64,000 bases of DNA, taken from positions 868,001 to 932,000 of the forward strand of contig JAPVLO010000073.1 of the NCBI GenBank assembly GCA_027257055.1, given 5' to 3'. The stretch is from Cephalopachus bancanus. Its lineage: Eukaryota; Chordata; Mammalia; Primates; Tarsiidae. Numbering within the stretch: the stretch's first letter is position 1; each line of letters starts with the position of its first letter. A model generated the notes under the pieces. It was given only the letters and a program-made list of their open reading frames with translations, ran no database searches and was not told the origin of the DNA. Positions 25,682 to 36,749 of the stretch are shown here, piece by piece. A program made the position numbers and the translations under genes.

Positions 25682-28600
25682 ATGATAGGGATGAACTCTC
25701 ACATTTCAATAATTAGTCTGAATGTGAATGGACTAAACGCACCACTGAAAAGACATAGAATGACAAAATGGATAAAATATCACCAGGCAACAATATACTG
25801 CCTTCAAGAGACCCATCTCACTAGAAAGGACATACACAGACTCAAAGTAAGAGGATGGGAAACAAATTTTCAGGCGAATGGAACACAAAAGAAAGGAGGA
25901 GTCGCGATCCTAATTTCAGACAACATACCATTTAAGCTATCAAAAATTAAAAAAGATACAGAGGGCCACTACATAATGATAAAAGGTTCACTCCAACAAC
26001 AAGAAATATCTATCCTAAACATATATGCACCCAACATAGGTGCGCCAACATTCATAAAGCAACTTCTAGGAAAACTAAAGAAAGACATTGATTCTAACAC
26101 CATAATAACTGGGGACTTTAATACACCACTCACAACCCTAGACAGATCATCAGGACAAAATATCAGCAAGGAGATCCGGAACCTCATTGAGACTCTGGAC
26201 CAAATGGACTTAATTGATACCTATAGAACACTCCATCCAAAGACCACAGAATACACATTCTACTCATCACCACATGGAACATATTCTAAGATCGACCACA
26301 TAATTGGACACAAATCAAGTATAAGCAAATTTAAAAGGAATGAAATTCTACCATACACCTTCTCGGACCACAGTGGAATAAAAATAAATATTGACACCAA
26401 CAAAGTCCCCCCAAAACCCACAAAGACATGGACACTTAACAGCATGATGCTAAGTACTCCTGGGTCAATGATGACATCAAAACAGAGATCAAAAGATATC
26501 TGGAAACAAATGAAAATGAAGAAACATCTTACCAAAATCTCTGGGATGCCTTAAAAGCTGTAATAAGAGGGGAATTTATATCCCTACAAACACACATGAG
26601 GAAAATGGAAGGAACAGAAATTAACAACCTAACAAGCCACCTAAAGAAGCTGGAAAAGCAAGACCACAAAAACCCTAATTTCAGCAGAAGAATCCAGATC
26701 ACCAAAATAAAAGCCCAAATCCAGAACATAGAAGACAAAAAGATAATAGAAAAAAATCAATGAAACAAAAAGCTGGTTCTTCGAAAGGATAAACAAGATC
26801 GATGGTCCCCTAGCTAGACTGACCAAGAAAAAAACGAGAAAAAAACCAAATAAGCACAATCAGGAACACAAAAGATGAAGTCACATCTGACCCTGAAGAA
26901 ATACAAAAGATCATTAGAGACTACTACATACACTTGTATGGAAACAAACTTGAAAACCTTAAGGAAATGGAGGACTTTCTGACATCACACAACCTACCTA
27001 AGTTGGAACAAGAAGAAATTGAGACCCTAAATAAACCAATAACAATCAAGGAAATCGACTACGTAATAAGAAAACTTCCTACCAAAAAAAGCCCTGGACC
27101 AGATGGCTTTCCAGCAGAATTCTACAAGACATTTAAGGAAGAGCTGATACCAATCCTACTGAAGGTATTCAGGCGATTGAAAAAGATGGAACGCTCCCCA
27201 AATCATTTTACAAAGCCAACATCACATTGATACCCAAGCCAGGTAAAGATCCAGCAAAGAAAGAGAACTACAGGCCAATATCTTTGATGAACATAGATGC
27301 AAAAATTCTCAACAAGATCCTAGCAAACCGGATTCAGCAATACATCTCAAAAATCATCCATCATGACCAAGTAGGCTTCATCCTGGGATGCAAGGCTGGT
27401 TCAACATTCGTAAAACCATAAATGTTATTAAATACATTAACAGATGTCAAAACAAAAACCACATGATTATATCATTAGATGCAGAAAAAGCTTTTGATAA
27501 AATCCAGCACCCCTTCTTGATAAAAACCCTTGAACATCTAGGCATACGGGGAACATACCTCAAAATAGTAAAAGCCACCTACGAGAAACCCACAGCAAGC
27601 ATACTCCTAAATGGACAAAAATTAGAACCATTTCCCCTGAAAACTGGAACAATACAAGGATGCCCACTCTCACCCCTCCTGTTCAACATAGTATTGGAAG
27701 TCCTGGCTCAAGCAATCAGAGAAGAGAAGGCAATCAGGGGTATCCAAATAGGAAAAGAGGAAGTCAAGTTATCTCTCTTTGCAGATGACATGATTGTATA
27801 CCTTGAAAACCCAAGAGAATCTGTCAAAAACCTCCTTACACTGATAAAGACCTTTGGCAAAGTCTCAGGATACAAAATAAATGTACAAAAGACAATCGCA
27901 TTTTTCTACATCAATAATAAACAAACAGAAACCCAAATAAAAAACACAATTCCATTCACAATAGCCGCAAAAAAAATGAAATACCTTGGCATCTTCCTAA
28001 CCAGAGATTTGAAAGATCTTTACAAGGAAAACTACAAAACACTGCTCAAAGAAATCAAAGTTGACACAAACAAGTGGAAAAATATCCCATGCTCATGGAT
28101 CGGAAGAATCAACATTGTGAAGATGTCCATCTTACCTAAGGCAATCTACAAATTCAATGCAATACCCATCAAATTACCAGCAACATTCTTCTCAGACCTA
28201 GAAAAAACAATGCAGGAATTCATATGGAAACACAAACGTCTAAGAATAGCCAGAACAATCCTCAGCAAAAAAAAAAACAAAGCAGGTGGTATCACACTAC
28301 CAGACTTCAAACTTTACTATAAAGCTACAATCATCAAAACAGCTTGGTATTGGTATAGGAACAGGCATATAGATCAATGGAATAGAATTGAGATTCCAGA
28401 AGCAAAACCTCAATTTCTCAACCAACTCATCTTTGACAAAGCCTCCACCACCTACCACTGGGGAGAGGAGAACCTATTCAGTAAATGATGCTGGGAAAAC
28501 TGGCTGATCACATGCAGAAGATTGAAACAGGACCCCTATCTATCCCCATGCACAAAGGTTAATTCCAAATGGATCAGAGACCTAAATGTAAAACCTCAAA

Positions 28601-29500
28601 CCATAAGAACCTTAGAAAATGAAGGAAAAACCCTCATGGAAATCGGAACTGGCATCCAATTCCTGAACAAAACCCAAAACCCACAGCTCATAAGAGAGAA
28701 AATAGACAAGTGGGACCTTATTAAACTGACAAGCTTCTGAAAAGCCAAAGAAACCATCAAGAGAGCAGGGAGACAGCCTACAGACTTGGAAAAAGTATTT
28801 GCCAACTCCAGGTCCGACAAAGGCTTAACATCCTGGATCTACAAGGAACTCAAGCATGCAGAAAAGAAAAAAACAAACAACCCCATTATAAAATGGGCAA
28901 AAGATATGAACAGACACTTCACAAAGGCAAACATCCGAGCAGCCAACAAACACATGAAGAAATGTTCAACCTCACTAATCATCAGGGAGATGCAAATCAA
29001 AACCACACTGAGATACCACCTCACCCCAGTCAGAATGGCAATTATCAACAACTCAAAAAATAACAGCTGCTGGAGAGGGTGTGGTGAAAAGGGAACACTT
29101 CTACCCTGTTGGTGGGAGTGTAAACTAGTGCAACCTCTGTGGAAAGCAGTGTGGCGATTCCTAAAAAGCTCTAAATACCAATCTCCCATATGACCCCGCA
29201 ACCCCCCTACTGGGAATATATCCTGAAGAACACAAATCACTCTATAAAAAAGATACCTGCACACGCATGTTTATCACAGCATTGTTCACAATAGCAAGAA
29301 CCTGGAAACAGCCATGCTGCCCGTCAAAAGAGGACTGGATTAAAAAAATGTGGTACATATACACGATGGAATACTACGCAGTCATAAAAAAGAACAAAAT
29401 CATGAATTTCGCAGCAACCTGGATGGAACTAGAGTCTATAATACTGAGTGACCTCTCACAGAAACAAAGATCCGAGTATCACATGTTCTCACTCATATAA
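25682..29500 (+). pseudogene. L1 ORF2 (endonuclease-reverse transcriptase), multiply broken
   Basis: Begins at the ATG of 'MIGMNSHISIISLNVNGLNA', the usual L1 ORF2 start; the ATG 30 bases upstream is in frame but off-pattern. The AP-like endonuclease domain (first ~255 codons) keeps its catalytic texts: 'NVNGLN', 'QETHLT', 'GDFNTPLTTLD', 'SDHSG'. The reverse-transcriptase region has '[12 protein letters not shown]', 'KAFDKIQ' and the 'LFADDMIVY' active-site box near 27775-27800. The C-terminal part includes the Cys-rich '[19 protein letters not shown]' (29069-29125). Breaks I can place: frameshifts near 26447, 26752, 26835, 27168, 27384 and 29170-29200, and in-frame TGA stops at 28486-28488 and 28738-28740. 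The last frame ends at 29500. The protein would normally nick target DNA and copy L1 RNA; this copy cannot make it in full. Confidence 0.95.
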
Positions 29501-29691
29501 TGGACCTTAAACATCCAATGCAATACTATACGAAAATGACTGACCGCACTGGGAAATTATGGTGGGGGGAGGGAGATGGGATTAACAGTAGCAAATATCT
29601 GTCTGGGTACGGGAAAACATCCCATATCAACAGGGTGCCTAAATGAAACGCAATTGTATACCTAACCCTTAACTGTACCCCACAACTTCAC

Positions 29692-29733
29692 AATAAAAAT
29701 TAATTAATTAATTAATTAATTAAAAAAAAAATT
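29692..29733 (+). terminator. L1 polyadenylation signal and tail
   Basis: AATAAA (29692-29697) directly followed by a TTAA/ATTA microsatellite-like run and an A10 stretch. The AT repeat probably formed within the tail. Confidence 0.75.
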
Positions 29734-29738
29734 CTCAG

Positions 29739-30022
29739 CCAAGCTCAGTGGCTCAGCCTGTAATCCCAGCACTTTGGGAGGCTGAGGTGAGTGGATTGCC
29801 TGAGCCCTCAGGTTCAGGACCCACCTGGGCAACTTGGCGAGACCTCATCTCTACAATAAATCAAAAAATCAGCCGGGCATGGTAGTGCACGCCTGTAGTT
29901 CCAGCTACTTGGAAGGCTGAGGCAGAAGGATCGCCGGAGCCCAGCAGGTCGAGGCTGTGGTGGCCGGGAACGGCCACTGCACTCCAGTCTGGGCGACAGA
30001 GTGAGACTCCAACTCAAAAAAA
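29739..30022 (+). mobile_element. Young lineage-specific Alu in the L1 tail
   Basis: Full-length Alu ('gccaagctcagtggctcagc' to 'gagactccaactcaaaaaaa'). It lies directly downstream of the L1 poly-A with only 'ttctc' between. The L1-style 11-bp duplication recurs after this Alu and not before it. The left flank 'aaaaattctc' resembles a decayed third copy of the site, so the Alu most likely inserted later at the same A-rich target. Confidence 0.93.
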
Positions 30023-30033
30023 AAAAAACTTCT
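30023..30033 (+). repeat. Target-site duplication, right copy
   Basis: aaaaacttctt, exact match to 23060-23070; closes the L1+Alu composite. Confidence 0.85.
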
Positions 30034-30547
30034 TCCCAATACTAAAGATGCTACACTATGGTTGAATCCCCTGAACTACTGTGAAAATGAGGTTTAAAAC
30101 AATAAAGAAGTATAATAAATAACGAAAGAATGCTAAAGAATGAAGAGTAAAATGATATGGGGCAAAACTGGTCACATAATGTTTTCATATGTTTGAATTC
30201 AAGTAGTGTTTTATGAAGAAATAGACTTTAAAATCTGAGGTGAGGCAAACAAACTAAAAACAGAATTGAAAAGTTCAAAGAGGATGAAATATTGATGTCA
30301 ATTTAATACAAACTGGTGTCTATAAGATGTAATGGAAAGTAGGATCTGTCTCTTTGCATAATTTAGATTAGAGAAGTATAATACAGCTTGTACACATTTG
30401 GAACCAGTTAACAAGAGAATTACCTCAAAGAACTATAGGATTATGAAGGACAACAAATAACTTCCTTTATTACACTATCGTATTTATAGAAGGAAGTATA
30501 TGCAAAGCCTAATTTCAACAATGAATTAGCAACTTTATCACAGAAAG
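30034..30547. other. Unassigned sequence
   Basis: AT-rich, no named repeat. It may be decayed retroviral sequence upstream of the integrase remnant, but nothing in it shows this. Confidence 0.4.
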
Positions 30548-30980
30548 TTGGGCGGAATAAAAAGAGAGAAAAAACACAAAAATGGCCATGGATTTCGTAT
30601 ATGTAAATTTCTAGGTGAAGAGAAGACCATCCTTGGAGGAAAGCTGATTCAATTAGCCACAAAGAAACTTCTGAATGACTTTGTTTCTCAGTGGGGATTG
30701 CCTGTTTCCATTGCCAGTGAGAGAGGAACCCATGTTGTAGATCATGGTGTAAAATAAATCAGTAAATTATTTAATAACCAACAACAATTCTGCCACTGTT
30801 ACTGTCACTCCCTAAGTGCAGGAGCAGGTGAAGGGAATGTTCATGAATCAACTGATTAAAACTTTTAGTAACATAAAAGTTTTTAAATGTCCTAAAACCT
30901 TACTTTTTTCCTTTATGAAAATGAGGATCACAACAAACAGTAGAACCAGTGAAAACCCCTATTAGTTATTTGGTATTCCT
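30548..30980 (+). pseudogene. Endogenous retrovirus pol remnant (integrase core), decayed
   Basis: A 69-codon open frame (30548-30757) ends with text typical of a retroviral integrase core in gammaretrovirus-like (class I) elements: a 'KKLLNDF' helix, 'QWGLPVSI' and then 'SERGTH'. The last occupies the place where active enzymes carry the second catalytic acidic residue in an S-D-x-G context; here it reads Glu, not Asp. After the stop at 30755 the same frame continues with 'CHCYCHSLSAGAGEGN' at about 30790-30840, matching the position of the His/Ser-rich stretch and third catalytic Glu. Another frame near 30900 ('LLFSFMKMRITTN') fits the following helix. At least three stops break it. The intact enzyme would insert viral DNA into chromosomes. 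I see no LTR, gag or env tied to it. Assignment rests on short motifs. Confidence 0.5.
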
Positions 30981-31388
30981 GGCAATTCTTACACCCTGTG
31001 GTATTTAGGATGCAGAACTTAGACCCATACCCCATGCAAGAAAGTTTCTATACCAGAACACAACCATTCAAGTCTTCAGGTGGACAGAATAACTATGTCA
31101 ATAAAATACAACACACCAAGTACCTCTACCCTTTATCACTATTGGTTGAGTCTAAACAAAGAAAATCAACTTGTCAGGACGAGGACTTCCTCTCTTTTTG
31201 GAAACCAGGATTTGAAAAGGATAGTGTGGCCCATGAGATGCTAAAAGGGCCTGGCATCTTTTTAGACTAACCTAATCAATTAAAGTTCTGGGTTTGTTTG
31301 AAAATGAATGATCAGTAGAAATGCATTCCTGAAGAACTGCACAGAGGTATAGGTCCAATAAATGCTATATGTGGAACAGTCTAGGAGA
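30981..31388. other. Possible continuation of the decayed retrovirus
   Basis: A 90-codon open frame (30998-31270) has no motif that I recognise. By position it could be late pol or early env of the same remnant; this is inference only. Confidence 0.25.
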
Positions 31389-31637
31389 CAGCTATGGCAC
31401 CTTCATGGCCACCATAGCCTTGACCTGCTGGGCTCAGGTGATCCTTCAGCCTCAGTCTTCCAAGTTGCTGGAACTACAGCTATGCACCACCATGCCTGGC
31501 TAATTTTGTGATTTATTCTAGAGATGAGGCCTCACCAAGTTATCCAGGCTGGTCTCGAACCCATGGGCTGAAGCAATTCTCTCGCCTCAGCCTCCCTAAA
31601 TGCTGGGATTATAGGCATGAGCCACCACACCTGGTCT
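31389..31637 (-). mobile_element. Old Alu, antisense, lacking its 3' end
   Basis: Antisense Alu from 'ggccaccatagccttgacct' to 'gagccaccacacctggtc'. The poly-T and end of the right arm are missing. Diverged, AluJ-like. Confidence 0.85.
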
Positions 31638-32073
31638 AATGTTAGGATTTTTAATGCCTTGATTGTACTTACCTGTATTACTTCATGAATATTTCCTCTA
31701 CTACCAGATCCTCCACAATAAGTTGCTCCCAGTCAAGAACTATTGCATCAACTGCAAAGAGCCCTGAATCCCAAATGTGGTCAGGATTGCTTGTTGACCT
31801 ATATGAGTTTTTTCAGAGCAAGTATTGTTCCATGCTTTATATTTTCAGAGAAGACTACTACTGATGTGTCATTCTACTCACTATACAATTGGAAAGGCTC
31901 CCTTCTGCTGCCTCTTGGGTGAGCTCCCTAAACCAAGGTGGGCCTTCAAGGAAACAAAATACCAAGCTCAGAACAAATCTCATTTTTAAATTTTAAAAGG
32001 AAAGTGTTGTAAAATAATTGATTTAGTTCAGTGTATCAGACATCTCAATTAGAATAAACACATGAATAGACTC
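31638..32073. other. Unassigned sequence
   Basis: No gene; possibly more eroded retroviral DNA, not supportable from the sequence. Confidence 0.35.
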
Positions 32074-32147
32074 AAAGACTAAATTGATACCAAATCCTGA
32101 ATTGTACTCCACATTTTTAGAGTAAATAAAAAGAAAAGACTAAATTG
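32074..32147 (+). mobile_element. Ultra-short L1 3'-end insertion with target-site duplications
   Basis: A 48-bp insert (32087-32134) consists only of the last ~30 bp of an L1 3'UTR ('ccaaatcctgaattgtactc', 'cacatttttagagtaaataa') and a short A-rich tail. It is framed by perfect 13-bp direct repeats, aaagactaaattg, at 32074-32086 and 32135-32147. Confidence 0.9.
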
Positions 32148-33333
32148 GAATCCTTTCAGAGTTATTTTGTTCTTCCCCATCCTTCTTACAGTTCAAGGAA
32201 GGATAGGAGAATAACATTTTTTTGCCCACCTCATTCAGACCAATGCTGTTTTGGGAAGGTGATACTGTTGCTAGATCGGTATCCATAGCTCATTTCCAAT
32301 TCATCAAGGTGCGCCTCTCACCAATGTTCCAACCAGATGGTTCATCTGGGACCAGGTTCATCTTTGTCTTGACCAGGGACGTTAATTTAGAATAAGCTAG
32401 ACCTTTCTAAATAGTAATAGTACGACCACCAACAGGTAGAACAATTGTTTTAGAGTTAAAGCCCATTTGGTCCCCTCAGTAACAGGTTTGCATAAACACA
32501 ACCCCACTCTTAATTGGTTTTCAATATATGCAAACAAGGTAGTTTTTGAGTGGGAAAAAATATGATTAGTCTAAATTCCACTCTTGTAAATTAGCTGTGG
32601 AAATGAGACTTGCCTTTTATCTAAAAATAGTACCCTCAGTGCTGCTGTTACACTATAACTAGTTATTCACCATTTAGCGACTTTTTGTACAATAAGACTA
32701 CACCTATTCAAAGTTCTCTTTTTTTGTGTATCTGTTTCCATCTCTGTTCTTCCCTTTATGCATGCCAAAGAGATTTTTCACATGTTTATATCGAAATAGA
32801 TTCTGCAAGTATGAACTTCTTAGCTGAGGAGCTGGTAATTTCAGGACAATTTCTGATACAGGTCTCTAGAATAATTGTTCCAACACAAGTTGAATAAAGG
32901 AGGAAAACAGAATTTTCTAATTATGTTGTATTTTGTCCTACATATATTAATACTTAACAGCAAAAATGGAATGCGTCTACAGTCAGAATCTAGGACAAAT
33001 CTGGCTCAGCATCCTAGTCCCAGTCATTTTCCTGTTTGCTTTCAAGATCCATCCTCATCCTCCAGCTCTGCAGTGTATTGCAGGGTATCATATTCTGCAG
33101 ACTATACATCCCAGGATCCCATGCAGTCTAGCTTCCTGTTGGGTTTAGCCAATGAAAGGCACATGTAGGAGACTAAAGAGCAAGGAGGGAAGGGGAGAAG
33201 CCAGGTTTCCTTCTCTTAGCTTTAGAAAGCATCTCCAGTGGGGGCTGCATCTCTGTGGTTCCAGTTCCTGTTGGACAGTGGCCCCTTCAAGGCCCCAACT
33301 CCCAAAGACAACCTGCGCTCTTATAGGCTAGCA
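32148..33333. other. Unassigned sequence
   Basis: Several 60-97-codon frames but none with a recognisable signature. No named repeat. Confidence 0.4.
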
Positions 33334-33624
33334 CAGTTGACCCTTGAACAACATGGATTTGGACTGTTTGAAAATTCAACTTTCACCTGGAATTTTTCAG
33401 TAAATATGGTTGGCCTTTCATAGTCCCAGGTTCCACATCCATGGATTCAACCAAGCATGGATTGAAAACGTGTTATTCTCAGGATGCAAGATCTATGGAT
33501 AAAGACAGCCAACTTCTCCTGTCTGTGGGTTCCTGAGGACCAATGGTAGGAGTTGAGGAGGTGTGAATTTTGGTATTCACAGGGGTCCTGGAACCAATCC
33601 CCTGAGGATACCAAGGGATAACTG
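33334..33624 (+). mobile_element. Tigger-type (TcMar) MITE
   Basis: Begins 'cagttgacccttgaacaaca' and ends 'taccaagggataactg', the termini of a primate Tigger-derived non-autonomous element. The interior 'ttccacatccatggattcaa' also fits. Ancient DNA transposon; subfamily not assigned. Confidence 0.7.
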
Positions 33625-34184
33625 TAAAAATGTTTTCTGCCTCTGTCCCCCCAGATCTATAGGTGGTATATGGCTTCTTTTTGTCCATCACTGAATTGCC
33701 TGCCCAGACTGTTTTCCTTTTCAGTTCTTCCAACACTTTTATACTATTGAATTTCTTTTGCTCTATTACTGAACATAGGTCAGTTTCCCTAAGTAGACTC
33801 TATTACCATAAAGTAGAATGCAGTCAGTTAATTTCTGTCTGAAAATTCAAAACCCATAGCATCTGGCATTGATAATTGGATATTTATACGTGAACTTTTG
33901 ACCACTAAGAGTACATTTCTTGTAAAACTATTAATGCATGCAGTAGTTTCTGCTAATCCTCGCAGGCAAGGAAAGCATTCTCTCGCCATTCTGACTTATC
34001 CCAGAACAACCTACTTGCTAATAGGAATGCAATCTGCTTATTGAGAGGTCCACAAAGTTACCAAATCAAAGGTCCAACCTAGGTTTCATGTTAGCATAAT
34101 CCAAGCATTAAGAATATCCCATGCATTTAAGAAAAACACAATGTCCATTTTGCACCATAGACCTGTTAAAATGAGAGACCCTAG
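33625..34184. other. Unassigned sequence
   Basis: No gene or repeat recognised. Confidence 0.4.
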
Positions 34185-34262
34185 GAGTGAAATCCAGACA
34201 TAGGTACTTTTTAAAATCTTTCTAGGTTATTCCAGTGTGGAGCCGGAATGAGAACCACTGTG
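34185..34262 (+). mobile_element. MER5-type fragment, right end
   Basis: 'gaaatccagacataggtact', 'ttctaggttattccagtgtg' and the right terminus 'aatgagaaccactg'. Left part lost. Confidence 0.65.
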
Positions 34263-34744
34263 TTCAAGGCTTTTGTTTCTCCTGCTGACCCAGTTGCTAT
34301 TGGGTAGTTGCCGGTGAATCAGTACTAGCTGAGTCAGGTAGTTGGGTCCTCTTTTCCATCAGCCAGTCAGCATTATCACTAGAACTGGCTCTTAGCATAG
34401 GAGACAAGTGGAGCCCACTCTCCTGATAGAGCTTGTGAGTAGAAATGAAGTTGGTGGGGTTCTAGCAATTGTGATGGTTCACCACCATCATCAACCCACT
34501 TTCCCTGATCTTAACAGCCGCCAGGAATGCTGAGGCTGCCTGGAGACAAGGTAAAATGAAGTTGTTAACACCAGAAAGAGGAGACAGCAGGGTAGGATTC
34601 AGTTTCAAAAAACTTAAAATGCATATTCTCATTTTATTTAAAAAAAAAACCTAGAATCTATTACAAATATTTTAAAAATTCATTGTTATCTAGATATAAA
34701 ATAATTATTCTTTTCTATATTTCATTACTTTCTGAGATTGCAAA
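34263..34744. other. Unassigned sequence
   Basis: No gene or repeat recognised. Confidence 0.4.
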
Positions 34745-35004
34745 CCCTCTCTTACTCTTGTATTTTTTTTATCTTGGTTAATGTAGTCACCATCTCTCCA
34801 ATCCTCTAAATCAGAAAACTAGGTATCATCTAACAGGTTTCTCACCTATAGATTCACCCACATCACCACTACACACACGTCCAATCAACCACCAAGCCCT
34901 GTTGACCCTAATTTCCAAGTAATACCCAAGCCTATCTCTTTATTTCTGCCCCCATTGACTTGGTCAAGGTCCCTAGCTGCATATAATTACATCCCTTGGT
35001 GAGG
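34745..35004 (+). repeat. LINE2-like repeat, upstream part
   Basis: 'cacgtccaatcaaccaccaa' and 'gccctgttgaccctaatttc' match internal text of an old LINE-type repeat (compare 18400-18600). It appears to resume at 35421 after an inserted MER5A. Confidence 0.5.
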
Positions 35005-35083
35005 TTTAAAAGTCCTAATGCCAAAGTCACATCTCAGACCAATTAAAAAAAAAAATCTCTGAGTGTGGGACTCTGGCACTGTT
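35005..35083 (+). mobile_element. MER5A, left portion
   Basis: 'taaaagtcctaatgccaaag', 'cagaccaattaaa' and 'tctctgagtgtgggactctg' are MER5A interior text; the left inverted terminus is gone. Interrupted at 35084 by a Tigger-type MITE and resumed at 35366. Confidence 0.7.
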
Positions 35084-35365
35084 TACAGTTGGCCCTCCAT
35101 ACTTGCTGATTGCACGCCCACCAGTTCAAAAATATGTGGGGGAAAAAATACTAATAAAACAATATAACTATTTGAATAGAATTTATGTCAGATTAGATGT
35201 TATAAATAACCTAGGTATCACTTAAAATATACTTGAAGATGTGCATTGTTTATATACAAATGTGTCATTTTTTATAAGGGACTTGAGCATTCTCAGATTT
35301 TGGTAATGATGGGGGCAACGGTGGTCCTAGAACTAATCCTCCATGTATACCAAAGGATCACTGTT
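35084..35365 (+). mobile_element. Tigger-type (TcMar) MITE inside MER5A
   Basis: Termini 'cagttggccctccatacttg' (from 35086) and 'ataccaaaggatcactg' (to 35363). Preceded by TA (35084-35085) with TT in the matching right position, as expected for a TA target site with one mutation. Interior is AT-rich. Confidence 0.7.
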
Positions 35366-35420
35366 TGCAAACATTTCCCAGATGATTCCAATGGACAGCC
35401 AATTATGAGAACCACTGACC
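35366..35420 (+). mobile_element. MER5A, right portion
   Basis: 'cccagatgattccaatggac' and the terminus 'tatgagaaccactg' complete the element started at 35005. Confidence 0.75.
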
Positions 35421-35620
35421 TAGGTGCTTTTTTTTTTTTTTTCTCTTACCTGGACCATTGTAATTAATTTCCTACTTGGTGTCCTAGTCCTGTATTATTT
35501 TCAGTCAGTCCTTCATACTGCTGCTAGAGATCCTTCCAAAATGCAAATCTGATAATATTACATGGCAGTATGGTGTTCTCAAGCTGCTTCTTATTGCTGA
35601 TAGGGGAATAATCTCTAGAC
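35421..35620 (+). repeat. LINE2-like repeat, continued
   Basis: 'cctggaccattgtaattaat', 'tttcctacttggtgtcctag' and 'aaaatgcaaatctgataata' continue the old repeat from 35004. A T15 run at 35427-35442 marks the junction. Confidence 0.5.
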
Positions 35621-35649
35621 ACCTATGTGTGGTATATAGAAGGGAAAGA

Positions 35650-35860
35650 GGCCAGGTGCAATGGCTTATGCCTGTAATCCCAGCACTTTGGGAGGTGGAG
35701 GTGGGAGGATTGTTTAAACCCAGGGGTTCGAGACCAGCCTAGACAACACAGTGAGACCTCGTCTCTACAAAAATATATATTAAAAAAATAGCTGAGCATG
35801 GTGACGTGCACCCATAGTCCCGTGCACAGAGTGAGACACCGACCATAAAAAAAAAATTAA
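35650..35860 (+). mobile_element. Old Alu with internal deletion
   Basis: Left arm 'ggccaggtgcaatggcttat' to 'gagacctcgtctctacaaaa'. The right arm jumps from 'gtgcacccatagtcccg' straight to 'tgcacagagtgagacaccga', so most of it is deleted. Confidence 0.9.
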
Positions 35861-35889
35861 AAGTAGATGAGAAATTTGTGCTTGAAGAC

Positions 35890-36052
35890 CAACCCAACCC
35901 ACACTAAATTCTACTTCTACCCAAGTTATGTAACCTAGGAAATCACTTCATCTACCTGAGCTGCAATTTCTTCAACTGTAAACTTCCTCATGAAATAATG
36001 TATGTAAAGTGCTCGGCACAGTGCCAAGTACATACTGTTGCATAAATAAAAA
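35890..36052 (+). repeat. MIR SINE fragment
   Basis: 'caagttatgtaacctaggaa', 'tgagctgcaatttcttcaac' and 'gtaaagtgctcggcacagtg' are sense MIR core and 3' text. Confidence 0.6.
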
Positions 36053-36099
36053 TGGTTTAGGTACAGTAGTGTATAAGCCCCTGAGTGCTACCTACTTCT

Positions 36100-36490
36100 T
36101 CAGCTTCACTTTTCCCTCTTCTCTGTTGCCCACTAAACTCCAACCCAACAGAGCTACTGCAGACTTCCCAATATCAAGCCATTTTGTGATGGTATTCCTG
36201 TATAAGTGTGGTTCCCTCAGCTTAAAGGGCCATTCTCCCATCTCCCTAGCCAGTCTTACTCATTACCAAACCTAGTTCAAAGCCTTGCTTCTGTGAGGGC
36301 TTCCCTGTCCATCCTCACATTTGCAAACTCCTCTTTCTATTGTGCAATTCCATTGAATTATATTGATTATATACTTCCCTTTCTTTATCACTAAATTATG
36401 AGCTGCTCTAGTTTAGAGTCTGCCTTATGCCTTTATATGTCCAGTAGCAAGTATAGTTCCTGGCACTAGGTTGGCATACCAAAATATTTA
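36100..36490 (+). repeat. LINE2 3'-end fragment
   Basis: 'agggcttccctgtccatcct', 'aaattatgagctgctctagt' and 'agtatagttcctggcactag' follow the L2 3'UTR. Same strand as the LINE2-like parts at 34745-35620, so all may be one old copy. Confidence 0.6.
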
Positions 36491-36749
36491 CCACGTGACT
36501 GAACAGTTGAGATTTATCAATAAATTAAAGAAATGCAAGAGAAAGTTAAAAGACTGGCAAGATTGTATCTCACTAACCACTGAGGGCAATGCAATGCAAT
36601 GCAGAGGAAAAAACTTTTTCCACAAAGAAACTCTAGTGTCCTCTGAGAGAGAATACTGAGCTATAAAAACCACACCTTAAGGTACAAACTATGTTGTGTT
36701 TTTTGTTTGTTTGTTTTGGAGGACAAGATTCTTGAAAGAGTTGAAATCA

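Larger units (their letters stand above)
23071..29733 (+). mobile_element. Full-length L1 retrotransposon
   Basis: Complete non-LTR retrotransposon of ~6.65 kb. In order: 5' terminus with a YY1-like site, two tandem 5'UTR monomers, ORF1, an A-rich intergenic spacer (A-run 25621-25640), ORF2, a ~200-bp 3'UTR with a G-rich block ('ggtggggggagggagatggg', 29562-29581), AATAAA at 29692-29697, a (TTAA/ATTA)n run and poly-A. ORF1 is open throughout. ORF2 is broken many times, so the copy cannot move on its own. Flanking 11-bp duplications (23060-23070, 30023-30033) enclose it together with the Alu at 29739-30022. It is the least diverged L1 in the window and probably belongs to the host lineage's recently active family. 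Confidence 0.95.

Noticed and set aside
29739..30022. Certain 3' transduction of the Alu by the L1
   Set aside because: The short flank before the Alu looks like a decayed copy of the target site, so sequential insertion explains the data as well or better. Kept only as an alternative.
30981..33333. env gene downstream of the integrase remnant
   Set aside because: I found no envelope motif or terminal LTR in any frame, so there is no basis for the call.
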